Positions 1 to 10,357 of a DNA stretch of 60,000 nt are shown here, one piece after another. The DNA is from Symsagittifera roscoffensis (Eukaryota; Xenacoelomorpha; Acoela; Convolutidae). The notes beneath the pieces are model-generated. The model did no database searches. It was not told where the DNA came from and was given only the letters and a program-made list of their open reading frames with translations. The stretch lies in NCBI RefSeq assembly GCF_963678635.1, contig NC_087063.1, positions 31,014,599 to 31,074,598 of the forward strand, given 5' to 3'. The translations under genes were made by a program, and so were the position numbers. How positions within the stretch are numbered: position 1 is the stretch's first letter; each line of letters opens with the position of its first letter.

Positions 1-763
1 TGATGTCAGTTTTCTTGCACGTTCAATGTAAAGAGACCGAAGCGGGTCTAGAATGGACTGAGTTTTTCTTTGATAGCACGATTGACACTGAAAAAAAAAA
101 CGGGAAAATCCCCAGAAAACAACCCCGATTTAGAAACTTAGCTTTCAATTAAGTAGACGTCGCCCCTTTACAAAAACACACGCCTAACACTCGTGATTTT
201 TAAACGCTTTTTTTAGTTTCATACAAAAAAGACTGCTTTTATCATGGAAATGCTCTGAAACGTTCCTATTCTTTTTTTAGGTCTATGGAGTGGAGTTTTT
301 TAGGAAAAAAATAAGTTAAGCTTTCAAAAAAAAATTCAAAAAACACGTACCTATTAACAAACTTTTCTAGCTCAGCGAACGACGCAAAGTAAGGCCCATA
401 AGGTTATATAGTTTCAATTGAAAGTTTTCAGACCAAAAAAAAGAGAAAAGAAAGAAACAAAAAATTGAACAACTCAGAGCCGATAGAAATTACAATCAAA
501 ATAAAAGGCAAAATCCGAAAACAACAATTATGTGAAATGGACACAAGCTCAAAAATGTCGGTTGCTCGACAAAAGCATAGTATTTGCACCAATCCTACCA
601 AAGTCCTCCTGTGAACAAAGTTACTTACCGGAGAAAAGTCTAGCAACCGGTTGCCAAGCATTGTTTATCACAAGGGTAAATTTTTTAAAACGTATATCAA
701 GCATCAATGAATTACAGTTTGTTTTATCGTTTCAATGCGGCTATTGGTTTTATAGCTTTGCTT
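1..763. repeat. Long dispersed direct repeat, copy 1 of 2
   Basis: These 763 bases recur almost unchanged at 35,101-35,864, with only scattered substitutions and small A-run length changes. The match starts at base 1, so the repeat probably continues left of the window. It stops abruptly at 763/764, exactly where the gypsy element A sequence begins; the other copy continues there into unrelated sequence. The part around 600-680 is also related, more distantly, to 39,840-39,990 and 41,625-41,770. No coding signal. Confidence 0.9.
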
Positions 764-2099
764 CTTTACTTGGATGACATGATAAATAATCCGCCAGCCC
801 AATCTTCGCCCCTGGTTTATGTTCAACTTGAAAACCAAAGGGAATGAGGCGATCTAACCAACGCGTTAAACGGCTAAACATTGTCATGTTTGTCTTTTTA
901 TTTCCATTCAAAAGGGAGATTAACGCTTTATGATCGGTCACTATTAAAAAATTCCGTCCCAGTATGTAATTTCGGAAATATTCAGCCCCCCCCCCCCCAG
1001 ACAACTGTTAACCTTTCCAGTTGATTCGTTGAATATTTCTTTTCCGCCTCGTTAAGATACCGTGAAGCAAACGAAATCGGTCTCCATCCTTCCAGTCCTA
1101 GTTGTTCCAGTACGGCATTTAGCCCGTTGTGACTTGCATCGCACACTATACGAATATCCTAGTGGATATCAAAATGTCGTAGTTCAACAATGTTAGACAC
1201 TTGTTTCTTAAGATTTTCGAAAGCATTCTGGCATTCGGGGGTCCAAATGTATTCGTTGCTTTTACTTTACACTGATCGCAACGCCGCGGACGATTCAGCT
1301 AACGCTGGCAAATACTTATGGAGACTGTGTATCGACCCCATTAATGATTTTAACTGCGTTACGGTCCGCGGCGGCGTTAACGCTTCTATTGGTTCTGTTT
1401 TTCGTACCAATAGAGTTTTTCCGGTAGAAGTTATTCTGTGGCCTAGCCTTTTGCATTCTCGCTGGGCGAACTTGCATTTCGTTAGTTTTAGCGACATATT
1501 TCCCGATCCAATGTTTTGAGGATTTTCTCTACTGTTGCAGTCAATAGCGGTTCCCTTGGTTACTACCAAGATATTGTCGATAAACGCATGCCCCTGCAGG
1601 TATTCTAGGAGGATACAATCCATTGCGCGCTGGAATTCCGCTGGTTTTGTAGTTAAACCATAAAATCCGGTTTTGATCCGGTACGTACCCGTTGACCGAC
1701 CCCCGATGAGCGAAAAATTTCATTGTACATTCATTTCAGCGCTTAACGGCAATTGACCGTACGCGTAAGTTAGGCCATCGTTGTAAAAAAAATGTCCCCT
1801 GGTTTCTTTTTGCTGATCGTTTGCCCCACTGTGTCCATTAATTCTTCAATATTCAGCATTTGGTATTTGTTCTTATGCACTTGTTTATTTAATTCCCTTG
1901 ACTCGAGCGCTAGTTTTACAGACCCATCTTTTTTCACCGTTATTACGATTGGGGATACGAAGTATTTCGTCAGTTTTTCGATGTGACCTTGTTTCAGTAG
2001 TTGATCGATTTCAAAATCTACTTTTTCTTGCAATGAAATGGGAACTCGTCGTCCCTTCTGTTGTACCGGTGTGAGTTTTTCAAAAAATTCCGCTTGCAT
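764..2099 (-). pseudogene. Reverse transcriptase and RNase H of gypsy element A
   Basis: The RT starts near 2,099 with GRRVPISLQEKVDFEIDQLL and SPIVITVKKDGSVKLALESR. After a break around 1,720-1,770 it continues with FYGLTTKPAEFQRAMDCIL. The catalytic box reads FIDNILVVTKG where the family has Y/FxDD, so the second Asp is Asn. The connection domain follows (LTKCKFAQRECKRLGHRI). RNase H shows IVCDASHNGLNAVL, SFASRYLNEAEKKYS and VTDHKALISLLNG, ending in KIGLADYLSCHPSKEA just before the cut at 764. A run of C at 981-994 inserts four Gly codons in frame between VVW and AEYF. A stop lies upstream of the RNase H catalytic Asp. Dead but recent-looking copy. Confidence 0.9.
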
Positions 2100-2225
2100 T
2101 TTATAATTTTTTATTTTTCCTACCCTATTAAAAAAAATTTGAAAACTGCTTACTGAAGTAAGTTTGCCAAGAATCCAGCTCCCCCTCTTGCACCGGTGTT
2201 TCCTCGTCCACCTCGTCGATTGACA

Positions 2226-3164
2226 TTATTTGGTCCCCTGGTGCACCAACTGTAATCCAAGCTGAGGCATCAGGTTTCTTCCAATTATCGATGGGCGGTT
2301 ACCTCCTATGACCTTTATCCTCGCGTTGATCTTCCAGTCATTGGATTCTAAAGTTACAGCCATTGTTCCAATCATCTGCAGTGTATTGTTCCCAAAATCC
2401 CGAAATGAATTATTCTCGTTCGAGAGAGCGTCCAGTTTTATACCTGAAGATACAAGGGTTCTTCTCAGTTCCCCGATAGTGAAAAGTGAGATCGGAGATC
2501 CGCTGTCGATCCACACGCGAGCAGATTTCCCATTTATTCTAACCAGCAACTGTGCCCCAGCGACTTTTAATTCCGTGAATCGTTTATGTTTTTTTGCCAT
2601 TACCATGTATTCCCCATCCGAGCTACTCGAGTCCCACGAATGTACCACTGGATACTTATTAACCCATCCAATGTAACTGGCGTGTTGGGACGCTTCCTCA
2701 CCCGCCGAACTCTCCAGATGTGTATCGTCTGCATTCTCACGTATCATTCCTACTGCTCCCCGTCCTCGCTGATTTCCACGCTTCCCCCTACAGGTACGTT
2801 CGAAATATACAATTGCATGGCAAAAATTACACGTGACTCCTTTTGCGGGACATCTATCCAAAAGTTCTCGTGAAAAATTCGGTTGGTCGCAGTTGTAGCA
2901 TTTATTGTTCTGGAGCAAATTTCCACCACGGTTTGAGCCTCGCCCTTGATATGAGCCTCGGCTCCTTGCACGGTTATTACGATATCCTCCTCGTATCGTC
3001 CCGACCAGTTCTGTTTTAATCTGGATTCCACCTCCTGATGACAATCCTTGGGTTCCCGCCGATCCCGTGGCAACATAAGATGTTGCGTACTTGTTTCCCC
3101 GCTCATACGAGAGGGCGATCCTAAATCCCTGAGTATTCGATCCTCCAACGCTCCAAAATTGCAT
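2226..3164 (-). pseudogene. gag C-terminus (zinc knuckle) plus aspartic protease, gypsy element A
   Basis: A single 312-codon open frame. Its first third is rich in Gly, Arg and Asn (RGGYRNNRARSRGSYQGRG), an RNA-binding-like basic tail. Next comes a CCHC-type region, NKCYNCDQPNFSREL then CNFCHAIVYFERTC, in which the expected His of the second knuckle is Tyr. The protease follows, with the catalytic triplet as DSG in RVWIDSGSPISLFTIGEL and the C-terminal signature IIGRNLMPQLGL. In the family, gag packages RNA and the protease cleaves Gag-Pol. The frame closes at 2226, before the RT begins in another frame near 2,100. The protease active site looks intact, but the fragment is part of a truncated element. 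Confidence 0.85.
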
Positions 3165-3639
3165 CGGGCTGCTAGTCAGCTCAGGACGGAGTGGAATTGC
3201 TCTAGACTTTCATTGTTGAATTGTTTCCGAGACAGAAGCTGGAATGTCTCGTATATTTCGTTCCTTTCCTTCTTGAATTCCGTTTCCAGTTCGTTTATCA
3301 TCTTTGCTTAACGAACCGTTGAAAGTTCCGAACCTGTCGTATTTTGTGTAGTTCATCTTACTCTTTCCCCCAGACACAAATACAAATTCGAAATAAGTAT
3401 TTGTTCCGATTCCAATCGATTTTTCCCATCTACTTCCCGGGTAAAGCGGTAACTTGAGCTGCAGTAAGAGTCGCTGCAAAGTAGTAATTTTTCGGGTTGA
3501 TTGAGTGCTTTGCCACCATTCCCCATTGGAATCTGTTAATCCAGAACTCCCTCATCATAGGCGGTTCAGTACATTCGCTGGCCAGAATCCTGTAAGGCCC
3601 AGTGAATTTTTCCCCCACCTGAGACTGCTGGCTGCGCCA
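3165..3639 (-). pseudogene. gag N-terminal part of gypsy element A (frameshifted)
   Basis: An ATG at 3639-3637 opens MAQPAVSGGGKIHW and reaches a stop after about 24 codons. A gag-like frame continues in another register (3430-3687, containing GPYRILASECTEPPMMREFW) and again at 3210-3479. This pattern fits a gag with at least two frameshifts. The MAQPA start is shared with element B at 14,722. The capsid function is a family assignment from position and from the downstream zinc knuckle, not from a motif in this segment. Confidence 0.6.
3620..3639 (-). promoter_or_regulatory. Primer-binding-site-like sequence, gypsy element A
   Basis: On the minus strand, TGGCGCAGCCAGCAGTC follows directly after the putative LTR end and overlaps the gag ATG. 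The same TGGCGCAGCCAGCA lies at the same place in element B (14,721 downward). TGGCGCAG is the complement expected for a tRNA-Ser 3' end (discriminator G plus CCA); the assignment to Ser is inference. Confidence 0.55.
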
Positions 3640-3930
3640 TGTTGAAAAGGTTAATTGTTCAATCCGTAAATTCCAAATGATAATCAACTTAATCTCAAAA
3701 AGTTAACAATAAGAGTGACTATAAAGATTATCCAAGGGTGACAGACAATTCCAAGGACAGCACCTGCTATTATATTAATTTAGCACCACGAATGACAGAT
3801 GATTGACGGCTGTAAGTTGAACTAAATAAACACTATATGACAGAAGTGAAGAATTTGTAGTGTTTCCCAGCTCTGAGGATATTGGTAGCAGCCTACCATT
3901 AGGACTATGTATTTTTGATGAGGACATACC
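3640..3930 (-). mobile_element. Putative 5' LTR of gypsy element A
   Basis: Sequence immediately outside the primer-binding site, starting with TG on the plus strand (the CA end of the minus-strand LTR). There is no second copy in the window, because the other end of the element is truncated, so the outer boundary near 3,930 is a guess. Confidence 0.35.
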
Positions 3931-4439
3931 AGGCTTGTTTGGCATCTAGGTGCTTGAAAATTTGGAATCCCTAATTGACATCAGAAGGAAACTACTTCCT
4001 GCATAACAGGAAAACATGGGAAGACACATTTTTTGCCGACAGCACCAACATTGGGAAGACAGAAAAATCACGCATCGGTAGTTTTTTAAGTTTCGGTCAG
4101 GCGTCAAAATAAAAAAAGAAGTCATTTATTGACAATTCATTGGTGAAAGATATTGTGACAGGATAACAAAAAAAAATGATAAATTGTTCGATAACATCAT
4201 ACAAAGGTGAGCGCCATGCTGAAAACACATCAAAGTGATAAAGATTTAAAAAATCAATATACAGAGAAGAACTGTCTTCAAAAAAAGTGTAGCCGCAGAT
4301 TTAACTGAGGAGAAAGATACTAAAAAAAAACAATAACCCTGCATACGATTAATAAACTCTCTAAGATGAGTGCCACTGTTTTTTATGCCTACAAAATGAA
4401 CCTAAAGAAATAATGAAAAGGATAATTTTGGCATGATGA

Positions 4440-5030
4440 ACGACATCAGGTTCCTCAAAATCATTCATTCACGATTTGGGGGAGAAATCAACAACTGTTT
4501 ATTGCTATTTATGAACTCAATAATACATGTGAGTCATTAAGAAACTAGCATCGTGCTCTTAAGTAAATCAAATACCAATGTAGAAAAGACAAAACACTGA
4601 CCAATCAAAATAAAACAATAATGGCATACGGAAAAATGCAAAAAAATATGTTCTTAGACGTAAACTGTGTATCGCCGTTTCAGCGAGTTTATAGGAAATA
4701 TAGAACAAAAAAAAACTCCAGCCAAGAAAAACTTCTGGCCGTGCTTACAAGATTTTAAGACAAAACATCTTTTTTTATTCAACACTTGAAACAATCCAAA
4801 TTGAAAGAGAGAACTTAAATAAGTCAAAGCCAGAAAAAAAATTCAAAGGGAAGAATCAAACATTGTCACCAAACTAATTTAGAAATGAGAATCTAGTTCG
4901 ATATCACAGAAAGAAAATTGAAAAGGGAGTATGGTTCAGCCCAGAAAAAGTAATCAAGAGTCAAAGGCCAAATGTCATCTTAAAAGATGGAAAAAGAAGC
5001 ATTCATGTACACTAAACTAGAGTTAATCTG
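4440..5030 (+). pseudogene. Copia-like integrase C-terminal fragments
   Basis: A short piece near 4,460-4,520 reads FGGEINN, like the FGGEFNN core of GalEa-type integrases. Near 4,890-5,020 another reads VRYHRKKIEKGVWFSPEKVI and then NVILKDGKRSIHVH. In this family the integrase tail has the pattern GDKVxYKR...W.GPGKVIGQDG. Frames are broken between the pieces. The call rests on these two short alignments by eye. Confidence 0.45.
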
Positions 5031-6539
5031 GCTCACAGTTAAAGCACAGAAGAAAACATTCAAAAAATTGAACAATCAAAGGCGCTGAAAAATCAAAAAG
5101 TAGATTGTCATAGTTGAACCTACTTCTTTATGACTCAGCATGATCAGCGAAGCCATGAATCCATTCTCGCCATACATTAATCAAAAGCTAATTCATCGAA
5201 GGGATGAGATTTCGATCAAAAAGAAATTGAATGATGAAAAACTTAATCAAAATCATTTCGATGTAGATTTTGCAGCGTGATAGAATAGCCGAAATAAACT
5301 CAACGGGAACGAAAACCAAACAGGGAAACGTTCACTTGAACAGTTTTTTTTCTTTTCAGAACAGAAAACTTCAAAAGAAATTTAAAAAAAAAAAAACGCA
5401 AAAACAGCAAACGGTTTTACAACCAATAATTCGAAAGCGGATCTTTTGAAAACGCAGAAAAGCTTGAGAAAAAAGATGCGTTTCGAACATTACATTCAGA
5501 AAAGAGAATACATTGATAACATTATTTTAGATTGAACAACATTTGCTATTTTCTTTTTTGAAGCTTTACTATCTCCGAAAATTTGTTATTGCATTAAAAC
5601 AACTTACCTGTGCAAAAAATTTTAGACAGAAAGAAAAAAAAGAATAAACAGCAAAACATCAGACTACAGGTTACCTAAAAAATTCAGGAGGGAGATCAGT
5701 AAGACAAAATGGAAGAAAAAACTTCCATTTTATAGTCTTAACGCAGACCCCGAATCAACTTCACCACAATTGGGAAATCATGTGAATTCGAAAAAATAAG
5801 CATGTTCCAGCATGTCAGAATAGTCAGCAGGTGGTCAGTTGAGATCGATACATACAAAAAAACATCAAACAAGATCAGATGAAATATTACCATGTAACTA
5901 AATAATAATTCAAGAATTGACAGTAGCACAGCGAGCCAAACAACACAAGGTCAATCATTATTGGAAACCCAACTACAACTAGAACTAGAGCAAGGTGATA
6001 ATCAGAATCAGCAGAATAGGTCAGAAAAAAGCAGAGATAGACGACTCGACGACAAAAGCCAGTGAATCAAAGAATGGTGAAAAACACGACACGTAATCAG
6101 ACCATGCAAGCACGCTAAAGAAGAGTGATGCGAATCCCATATCAAGAATTGAACAGCACTGAACCATCGGAAATATGAGAACAGAATGGGTTCTGATAGT
6201 TGTAAATAAAAAAACGCCAAGAATGTCAGCAGGGCAAAAAAGGACGCGCAAAACAAAAATAGCTGTGACCAAAAGGATGAAAACTCTCCCACTGACCGGA
6301 GAAGAAATTTTTAGTCGAATCGAAAAACCAGAATTGCTGTCGAGGCAATCCGATACCGAGCATACAACACCAACGATGAAGAAGAACTATTAGCGAAGAA
6401 GAAATTATCAGAAAAGACCCGCAATGCTCGACGACGAATCAACAGCCGAAACGAAACGGACACAAGATGACCAGTTTTGCAGAACCGATATCATCAGATA
6501 TACCAAAATTGATAACCCTTACCGAATTAATGACGCCCA

Positions 6540-7060
6540 GCGATCTCAAGTAAAGAAAAAAAACGATCAGTCTAGATCAGAAAAATTACAAGGATGGAAG
6601 AAAATAGCATTGTCATTCAAAAAACGACCTACGTTGTCATTCAAGAAATGAGCGCAGCCAAACTGAATGGAAAAAAAAGAAGTACTGAAAAGTAGATAGG
6701 TCGACACATTGAGAATAACTGAGGATGGAGCAAGAAGGCCAAAAAACTGACGGACACAGTTGAGATATGGAGGAAAACGAAAGGAGCTTCGAGAACTACG
6801 CCCGATAACTTGCTAATTAACTCAAGAACTACGCGCGGTTGGCTTGCTAATTTGCAATAGCTTTGATGGCGCAAAAAATGGTTTCCTCATTTTATAGATG
6901 TGAAAAAGGCATTTCTCGAATCGGAAAAACTACAGCGTTCATTTTATGGACCACCCCTAGAGAAGCAATTGAATCTGTAGAGATACTGTGGGGACTTAAA
7001 GTGGCGAATACGGCCTGGCAGATGACACAAATCCAGCAGTTGACCTGTACAGTACCATAA
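6540..7060 (+). pseudogene. Copia-like reverse transcriptase fragment
   Basis: In one frame from about 6,890, FIDVKKAFLESEKLQRSFYG followed by PP matches the copia RT block DxKxAFLxxxIxRxVxxxPP. After a frame change, VEILWGLKVANTAWQMT matches the later block LxKxLYGLxxAxRxWY. Upstream near 6,580, EKLQGWKKI resembles the KELESWKKN box that precedes this RT. The catalytic YVDD region is not visible before element B interrupts at 7,385. A decayed, non-functional copy. Confidence 0.6.
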
Positions 7061-7384
7061 ATGGAAGGCTACAAGAGGAAGTCATTATTAGAAGTAGTAC
7101 GGTTCACTGCCTATTTTATGCCACAAACGATCTGCAACAAAATATAGAGTTCATTGCACTAAACGACACGTTGTTGACACGCTATTCGCCGGAGAAGAAT
7201 CAACTTTTTTTAAGCGCTAACAAGTGAACAAAGCGCTAACCTTTACTTACTTAACTTCATTGAGATGGAGAATTTTGAGCTTCTTTGAATGAAATAACAG
7301 ACCGAAACTCATAGAAAAGGCAATCAATTACTGTCAAAACATACAAAACACCCCAAGGAATCAAACATTGGGGAGATAGAAGTC

Positions 7385-7734
7385 TGTCATGAAAGATTTA
7401 AGGAGGCTATCCTAAATACCGGAACTGACGATCTAGGAGTTTGTGGAGCTCCAAATTTCTTGCTTGTCGGATAATGTAACAATATTCAGTATTCGATATT
7501 GAATTCAATAAGGAGTTTATGCACATACAATTTAAATAACTCAGTCACAATCTAGGTCGCATGACAATAGACACTTTCGAAATGAAAGAACACTTCGAAC
7601 GTGACCGGTTAAGTTTGGCCTTGAGACTAAGGATGAATCTAACAACTGCCGTCAAGGACATGTCATGACCATCCAGATAGAATGACTAATAGCACCAAAT
7701 GTACAAAAAGCGTTATGCGGCTACTGAGGTACTC
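7385..7734 (-). repeat. 3' LTR of gypsy element B
   Basis: It starts TG at 7,385 and ends CA at 7,734 (plus strand), next to a tract that reads TTGGGGGACTGG on the minus strand, a plausible polypurine primer. It shares blocks with 14,722-15,030, for example ACCGGAACTGAC, ACAATATTCAGTA, CGAACGTGACCGGTTAAG and TCATGACCATCCAGAT. The last roughly 55 bp do not match the other LTR clearly. Confidence 0.75.
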
Positions 7735-7746
7735 CAGTCCCCCAAC
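7735..7746 (-). promoter_or_regulatory. Polypurine-tract-like sequence of element B
   Basis: The minus strand reads GTTGGGGGACT directly inside the 3' LTR, where the plus-strand primer of reverse transcription is expected. Short and only moderately purine-pure. Confidence 0.4.
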
Positions 7747-8990
7747 TTCAAATTTTTTTTTTCAGTTTTAAAGTTTTTTGATAGATGTTTTCTCTTTTCT
7801 CTTTTCTCTTTTCCGAAATAAACTTTTCTAGCCTTTCGTTCAGAAGTTTGAGTCGGTTGTCCCTTTGCTCTGTTTCAAAGTTACTGGACGTTCCTTTCTC
7901 CCGGTTTTAATAGTCCATGAATATCTTGTTGTCATCCTCTTGCGCGATGTCGTAGTTAGATGGATAGAGCAATTCCACAATCCGTGCTGTTGTAGCGATC
8001 ACCTCAGCTACTATTTCCTGACAAATTGCTTCTTGTACTGCTAGTTGGTCTCGGCCTACTGCATATACTGCTGGTGTTCCGTCATCAAAACGAATTGTTC
8101 ACAAATCAGTAGAGTTTACTTAATCATCTTTCTCAATGTTCATCGCAACGATTCGATCTGGAATTCGTGTCGTACGTCCGGACCTCAGCTTTGTCTGCTG
8201 ATCAGTATTTTTTATGCGTATCCTTGCTTTTCCCAAATGTGGTTGAGGTAGCTATGTTCTGCAGTCGTCGCTTTCTGTATCAGAGTTGTTATCTGACGTT
8301 TTGAGGGAACTGGGGTTCACTTTCAATGTCGTTGGATAGATGGAGTCTGCCAAATGATCCACAAAACACTCTGGAATCTTCGTCTTCTTTTTTTCGGTGC
8401 GAATTTTTGTAGAAACAGTGACTTTGCCCAGTATTTGCTTTTGATGGCATTTCATGATTGTTTAAGCCTTCTTACGCGTTGATGGGCTGACTCGAGTGAT
8501 AAGTTGTGCCTTACTGTTAGGAGGTGCCCCTTTCTAGCTACAAACTTCCATAGGGTTTTTGCTCAATTTTGGGCGCTAAGTACGAGTTCCGGACCACTAC
8601 TACTTTTTTCCTGGGTTTTTTAGTGTTATAGTAGAGCTCGAGACGTTCTGTATAGTCGTTCCAGCCGGTTTTGCGTTCCAGTCGGCATCGAAGTCTTTCT
8701 TTGTGCGTCTGCGCACTGTTTTTCGCGCCAGATTCAAATATGAAGTTCTAATGCGATCCTGTGGAGTATTGGAAGGATCATCGACATCCCGTGTCACAAC
8801 CACAAATGACAGCTTATCCATTTTATTCTTGATCTGTTCGTTATTCCAAATTTTCTGTTTTTTAAGCCGACATCGCTTCTTGTGTCTGTGTCACGTCGCT
8901 GTTCTTCGGACATCAGAGGGCTTCCCAGCGTCTGTTTGTCTAAAAAGGATTTGATCATTTTTTGAATAATTTTAACAGGCCAGTTAGCTT
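7747..8990 (-). pseudogene. Region downstream of integrase in element B
   Basis: Two short minus-strand frames (8600-8821 and 8252-8455) are hydrophilic and rich in Lys, Arg, Asp and Thr (RIRTSYLNLARKTVRRRTKK). Their position between integrase and the 3' LTR fits an integrase C-terminal tail or a short extra frame. I recognise no domain and see no membrane or signal segment that would indicate an env-like gene. Confidence 0.4.
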
Positions 8991-9900
8991 TAGTGCTAAT
9001 ACTTGACAGTGGAGAGCTCGGTACACGTCCGAAATGTGCCTCGAATGGCGTAACTCGGTAGTTCGTTGGACCGTAGCACTGATCGCTCCCATTAGTTCGT
9101 AAAACGCATGATCCAAGAGGAACGATTCATTCCGTTCTCCCGTCGTACAACCCAGTCTGCTTTGAACGTTTTAACTAACCGCTCCGATAGTCCTATACTA
9201 CGATGAACGTTGGCTGGTACTACTATTTAATCGATATTTTGGTTTTTCTCAATGTTCTGAGATTGCTGTCATTGAAGCAAGATGCTTGGTCGACACGGAT
9301 TGCCCATGGAGTTCCGTGTAATTCTTTGTTGTGTCTTAAGAACTTTATAGAATTTCTAGCATTAGCGTAGTTGAATAATTTTCCCGTCGGGAATTTTGTG
9401 AGCAGATCTATGGATAGGAGTGTATAAACTTCGTTCCCCTTTCGTTTTTTATAGGGCCTGCAAAATCTACTTGAGTTTCTCCGTTGGGTTCGTTTATTTC
9501 CTTTAGTGGTTTCAATCCTACTTTTGCAATCAATTGTTTTAGATTCTTACCAAATGTGGAACATGTCTAGCAATTTTTTGCCTTGCTGGTGATATTTTGG
9601 TGCTTGCGTGGCCAGGCCATCATGTTCGTACGGATGGCAAGTTCATGCCCAGTTGACCCGGGTGTGTTGCGTGGTATACGTCGACGCATCCGTCTGGTAG
9701 CACCGCTGGTATTGCCATCTTTTTATCCACACACACTATCCCTCCTTCCACTTGATAGTCTCCCCTGTGTTGATGATAATAATTGCCCATTTTCTTCCAT
9801 CTGTCTTCGTCTTCGGCGAGGAAGCAATCTCTAAGTTCTCGGAGTGTCCTATCTCTGTTTGTCAGCGCTATCAGTTTTCTGTTGAAAACATGTGACAGTT
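8991..9900 (-). pseudogene. Integrase of gypsy element B (broken)
   Basis: From right to left: AIPAVLPDGCVDVYHATHPG and QLGMNLPSVRT, the His half of the HHCC zinc domain; then AKNC, a stop codon and TC, so the CxxC pair is interrupted by an in-frame stop. The catalytic core begins NGETQVDFAGPI (first Asp) and, after a frameshift, continues LLSIDLLTKFPTGKLFNYAN and HGTPWAIRVDQASCFND (second Asp). The family enzyme inserts cDNA into the host genome; this copy cannot be functional. Confidence 0.8.
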
Positions 9901-10357
9901 TTTGATTTTCAACTTATCCGTTTATGTCACCTCTTCATGGGTTTCAGTCTCGGCATCTAAAGGGATTAATAAGACATCCCAGTCTCTATTTTGCACCCCT
10001 TCTGAGGTTACGCTGGCATCTTGATCGTATTCTGCAATAAAAATATGAATGTTGGACGATCCAGTTAGTCCGCAATGGTGTTTGTTTATCATGGCACAGA
10101 TTCTCTCTTTCCCGTCTGCTGCTTTCTCTAAGCTTCTATTTTGCCATTGCATGAGTAAAATTGTTAAGGTTAATCTTTATCATTTTTGGTTTAAATGAAA
10201 TGAACACTTCTAAATTCCGACTAATTTTGGGCAAGTGAGTTGTGCAAATAGAATTATCCCCAATGGATATACAGCATATGTACGGTTTATAGTTGTTGGA
10301 CTTGGATTGACCAATCACCTGCGCACTGTGGATTGTCTTAGAACTTCCCATTTTTTC
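9901..10357 (-). other. Spacer between RNase H and integrase of element B
   Basis: Minus-strand fragments 9922-10152 and 10136-10351 lie between the RNase H tail and the integrase zinc domain, where gypsy elements have a linker. The piece EYDQDASVTSEGVQNRDWDV has no motif I recognise. Assigned by position only. Confidence 0.4.

Larger units (their letters stand above)
764..3640 (-). mobile_element. Ty3/gypsy retrotransposon A, truncated (gag-PR-RT-RNase H, no integrase)
   Basis: Read on the minus strand, the order is primer-binding-site-like sequence (3639 downward), gag, zinc knuckle, protease, reverse transcriptase and RNase H, as in Ty3/gypsy elements. The element stops inside the RNase H tail at 764, where the dispersed repeat 1-763 abuts it, so integrase and the 3' LTR are missing. 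Long stretches read in one frame with few stops, so decay is moderate. It belongs to the same broad family as element B (7,385-15,050): both start with MAQPA next to the same primer-binding sequence. Inferred to be dead because of truncation, frame breaks and active-site changes. Confidence 0.9.
3931..7384 (+). mobile_element. Degenerate Ty1/copia (GalEa-like) element remnant, A-rich sense strand
   Basis: The plus strand is strikingly A-rich with no long frame. Translating short pieces gives recognisable copia landmarks in the right order: integrase end fragments near 4,440-5,030 and reverse transcriptase near 6,560-7,050. The style of these motifs matches the GalEa-like copia elements of marine animals (established family knowledge; similarity judged by eye). 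Element B is inserted just downstream at 7,385, and the A-rich base composition resumes after it at about 15,050, which suggests that B split this older element. Confidence 0.55.
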
